From contig VBJX01000072.1 of NCBI GenBank assembly GCA_005879775.1, forward strand, positions 1 through 5,602: DNA of 5,602 nt. The letters run 5' to 3'. This DNA is from Chloroflexota bacterium. Lineage in GTDB: Bacteria > Chloroflexota > Limnocylindria > QHBO01. The notes under the pieces were generated by a model. That model ran no database searches. It worked only from the letters and a program-made list of their open reading frames with translations, and was not told where the DNA came from. Both the position numbers and the translations under genes were made by a program. Shown here piece by piece: positions 4,940-5,602 of this stretch. Within the stretch, counting starts at the first letter, position 1. Every line of letters starts with the position of its first letter.

Positions 4940-5602
4940 TCACTCATAGCGCACGGCCTCGATCGGGTCGAGGAGCGACGCCTTCTGCGCCGGGTAGTAT
5001 CCGAAGATCACGCCCACGCCCGTTGAGAAGAGCGCCGCCAGGACGACCCCGCCGAATGACAGTTCCATCGGCCATTGGAGCGTGCGGCCCACGACGATGG
5101 AGGCGCCGACTCCGAGGACGACTCCCAGGACGCCGCCCGCGAGGCTGAGCATCACGGACTCTCCGAGGAACTGGAGCTGGATCGCCGACTCCGTCGCCCC
5201 GACCGCCATTCGCACCCCGATCTCCCGCGTGCGCTCCGTGACCGAGACCAGCATCACGTTCATGATGCCGATTCCCCCCACGACCAGCGAGATGGACGCG
5301 ATGGCGATGAGCAGGGCGCTGAGCGAGCTGCGCCTGGATGATGTCTTCCGGGTTGCGGATGTTGAAGTCGTCCTCCTGCTCGGGGCGCAGGCGGTGCCGA
5401 TCGCGGAGGAGCCCGGCCGCCTGCTGGCCCGCCAGCTTCACCGAGTCCTGGGACACGGCCGAGCACAGGATGTCGTCCAGCCAGGTGATGCCCTGGAGCT
5501 TCTTCTGCGCGGTGGTGTAGGGCACGATGATGGTGTCGTCCTGGTCCTGGCCGGAGATGGACAGACCCTTGGCCCGCAAGGTGGCGATGACCTTGCACGG
5601 AA
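4940..5602 (-). pseudogene. MacB/FtsX-family ABC permease, C-terminal part, with an internal frameshift
   Basis: Inner-membrane permease of a MacB-like ABC transporter, incomplete because its N-terminal part lies beyond the right edge. Positions 5600-5328 encode 91 residues of the extracytoplasmic domain in one frame (PCKVIATLRAKG, then GQDQDDTIIVPYTTAQKKLQGITW and DDFNIRNPEDIIQAQ). The homology then continues in another frame from 5326 to the TGA at 4942-4940: SLSALLIAIASISLVVGGIG (the membrane segment), MNVMLVSVTERTREIGVRMAVGA (the classic FtsX/MacB cytoplasmic motif), two further hydrophobic segments and the GYYPAQKASLLDPIEAVRYE end. Neither frame alone gives the full domain. Alignment from memory with E. 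coli MacB suggests about four residues are missing at the junction, so a deletion near 11 bp is likelier than one extra base. It may be a real pseudogene or an assembly error. The rest of the transporter looks intact, which favours an error or recent damage. No other permease gene is in the window. Confidence 0.85.

Noticed and set aside
3534..4943. 469-codon minus-strand frame overlapping the adaptor gene
   Set aside because: The product is an Arg/Gly-rich low-complexity string. The other frame encodes a complete MacA/HlyD-type adaptor.
4944..5579. A single 211-codon minus-strand frame as the permease
   Set aside because: Only the part before about 5328 matches the permease. Past that point the frame is His/Arg-rich nonsense, while the true homology continues in another frame to 4940.

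Overview
The window is strongly G+C-rich. Every gene I can support lies on the minus strand, so transcription runs from right (5602) to left (1). Codon third positions are mostly G or C, which produces many long spurious frames on the opposite strand. The gene set (MacA-type adaptor with ABC ATPase and FtsX/MacB-type permease, exported PepSY protein, ChrB-type chromate resistance domain, DUF1259 protein, ChrA transporter) and the base composition suggest a G+C-rich, probably Gram-negative soil or subsurface bacterium. No marker here fixes the phylum.

Layout in the direction of transcription: (1) the C-terminal part of a MacB/FtsX-family ABC permease enters from the right edge and ends at 4940; its reading frame is broken near 5327. 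(2) A MacA/HlyD-type periplasmic adaptor, 4900-3548. (3) A MacB/LolD-type ABC ATPase, 3530-2745. (4) A small exported PepSY-like protein, 2730-2212. (5) A stand-alone ChrB C-terminal-type chromate resistance protein, 2165-1722. (6) An exported protein with two tandem DUF1259 domains, 1663-761. (7) The first 246 residues of a two-domain ChrA chromate transporter, from a TTG start at 738 and cut by the left edge.

The gaps between successive genes are short: 39, 17, 14, 46, 58 and 22 nt. No promoter or intrinsic terminator is visible in any of them, so the seven genes could be one transcript, or two joined modules: an ABC efflux module (1-3, probably with PepSY) and a chromate/oxyanion module (5-7). 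ChrA would move chromate (or a similar oxyanion) out across the inner membrane. The ChrB-type protein is a cytoplasmic partner. The DUF1259 protein carries two His-x-His...His motifs and should act outside the cytoplasmic membrane. The MacAB-like proteins would move a different, unknown substrate through the envelope.

The points most worth a second look are the DUF1259 protein inside a chr locus, the joining of an ABC efflux operon to it, a frameshift in the permease that looks like a short deletion, unusual residues at the conserved motif of ChrA, and a perfect inverted repeat spanning the adaptor stop codon. There is no RNA gene, CRISPR array or mobile element, and no gene-free stretch over 300 bases.
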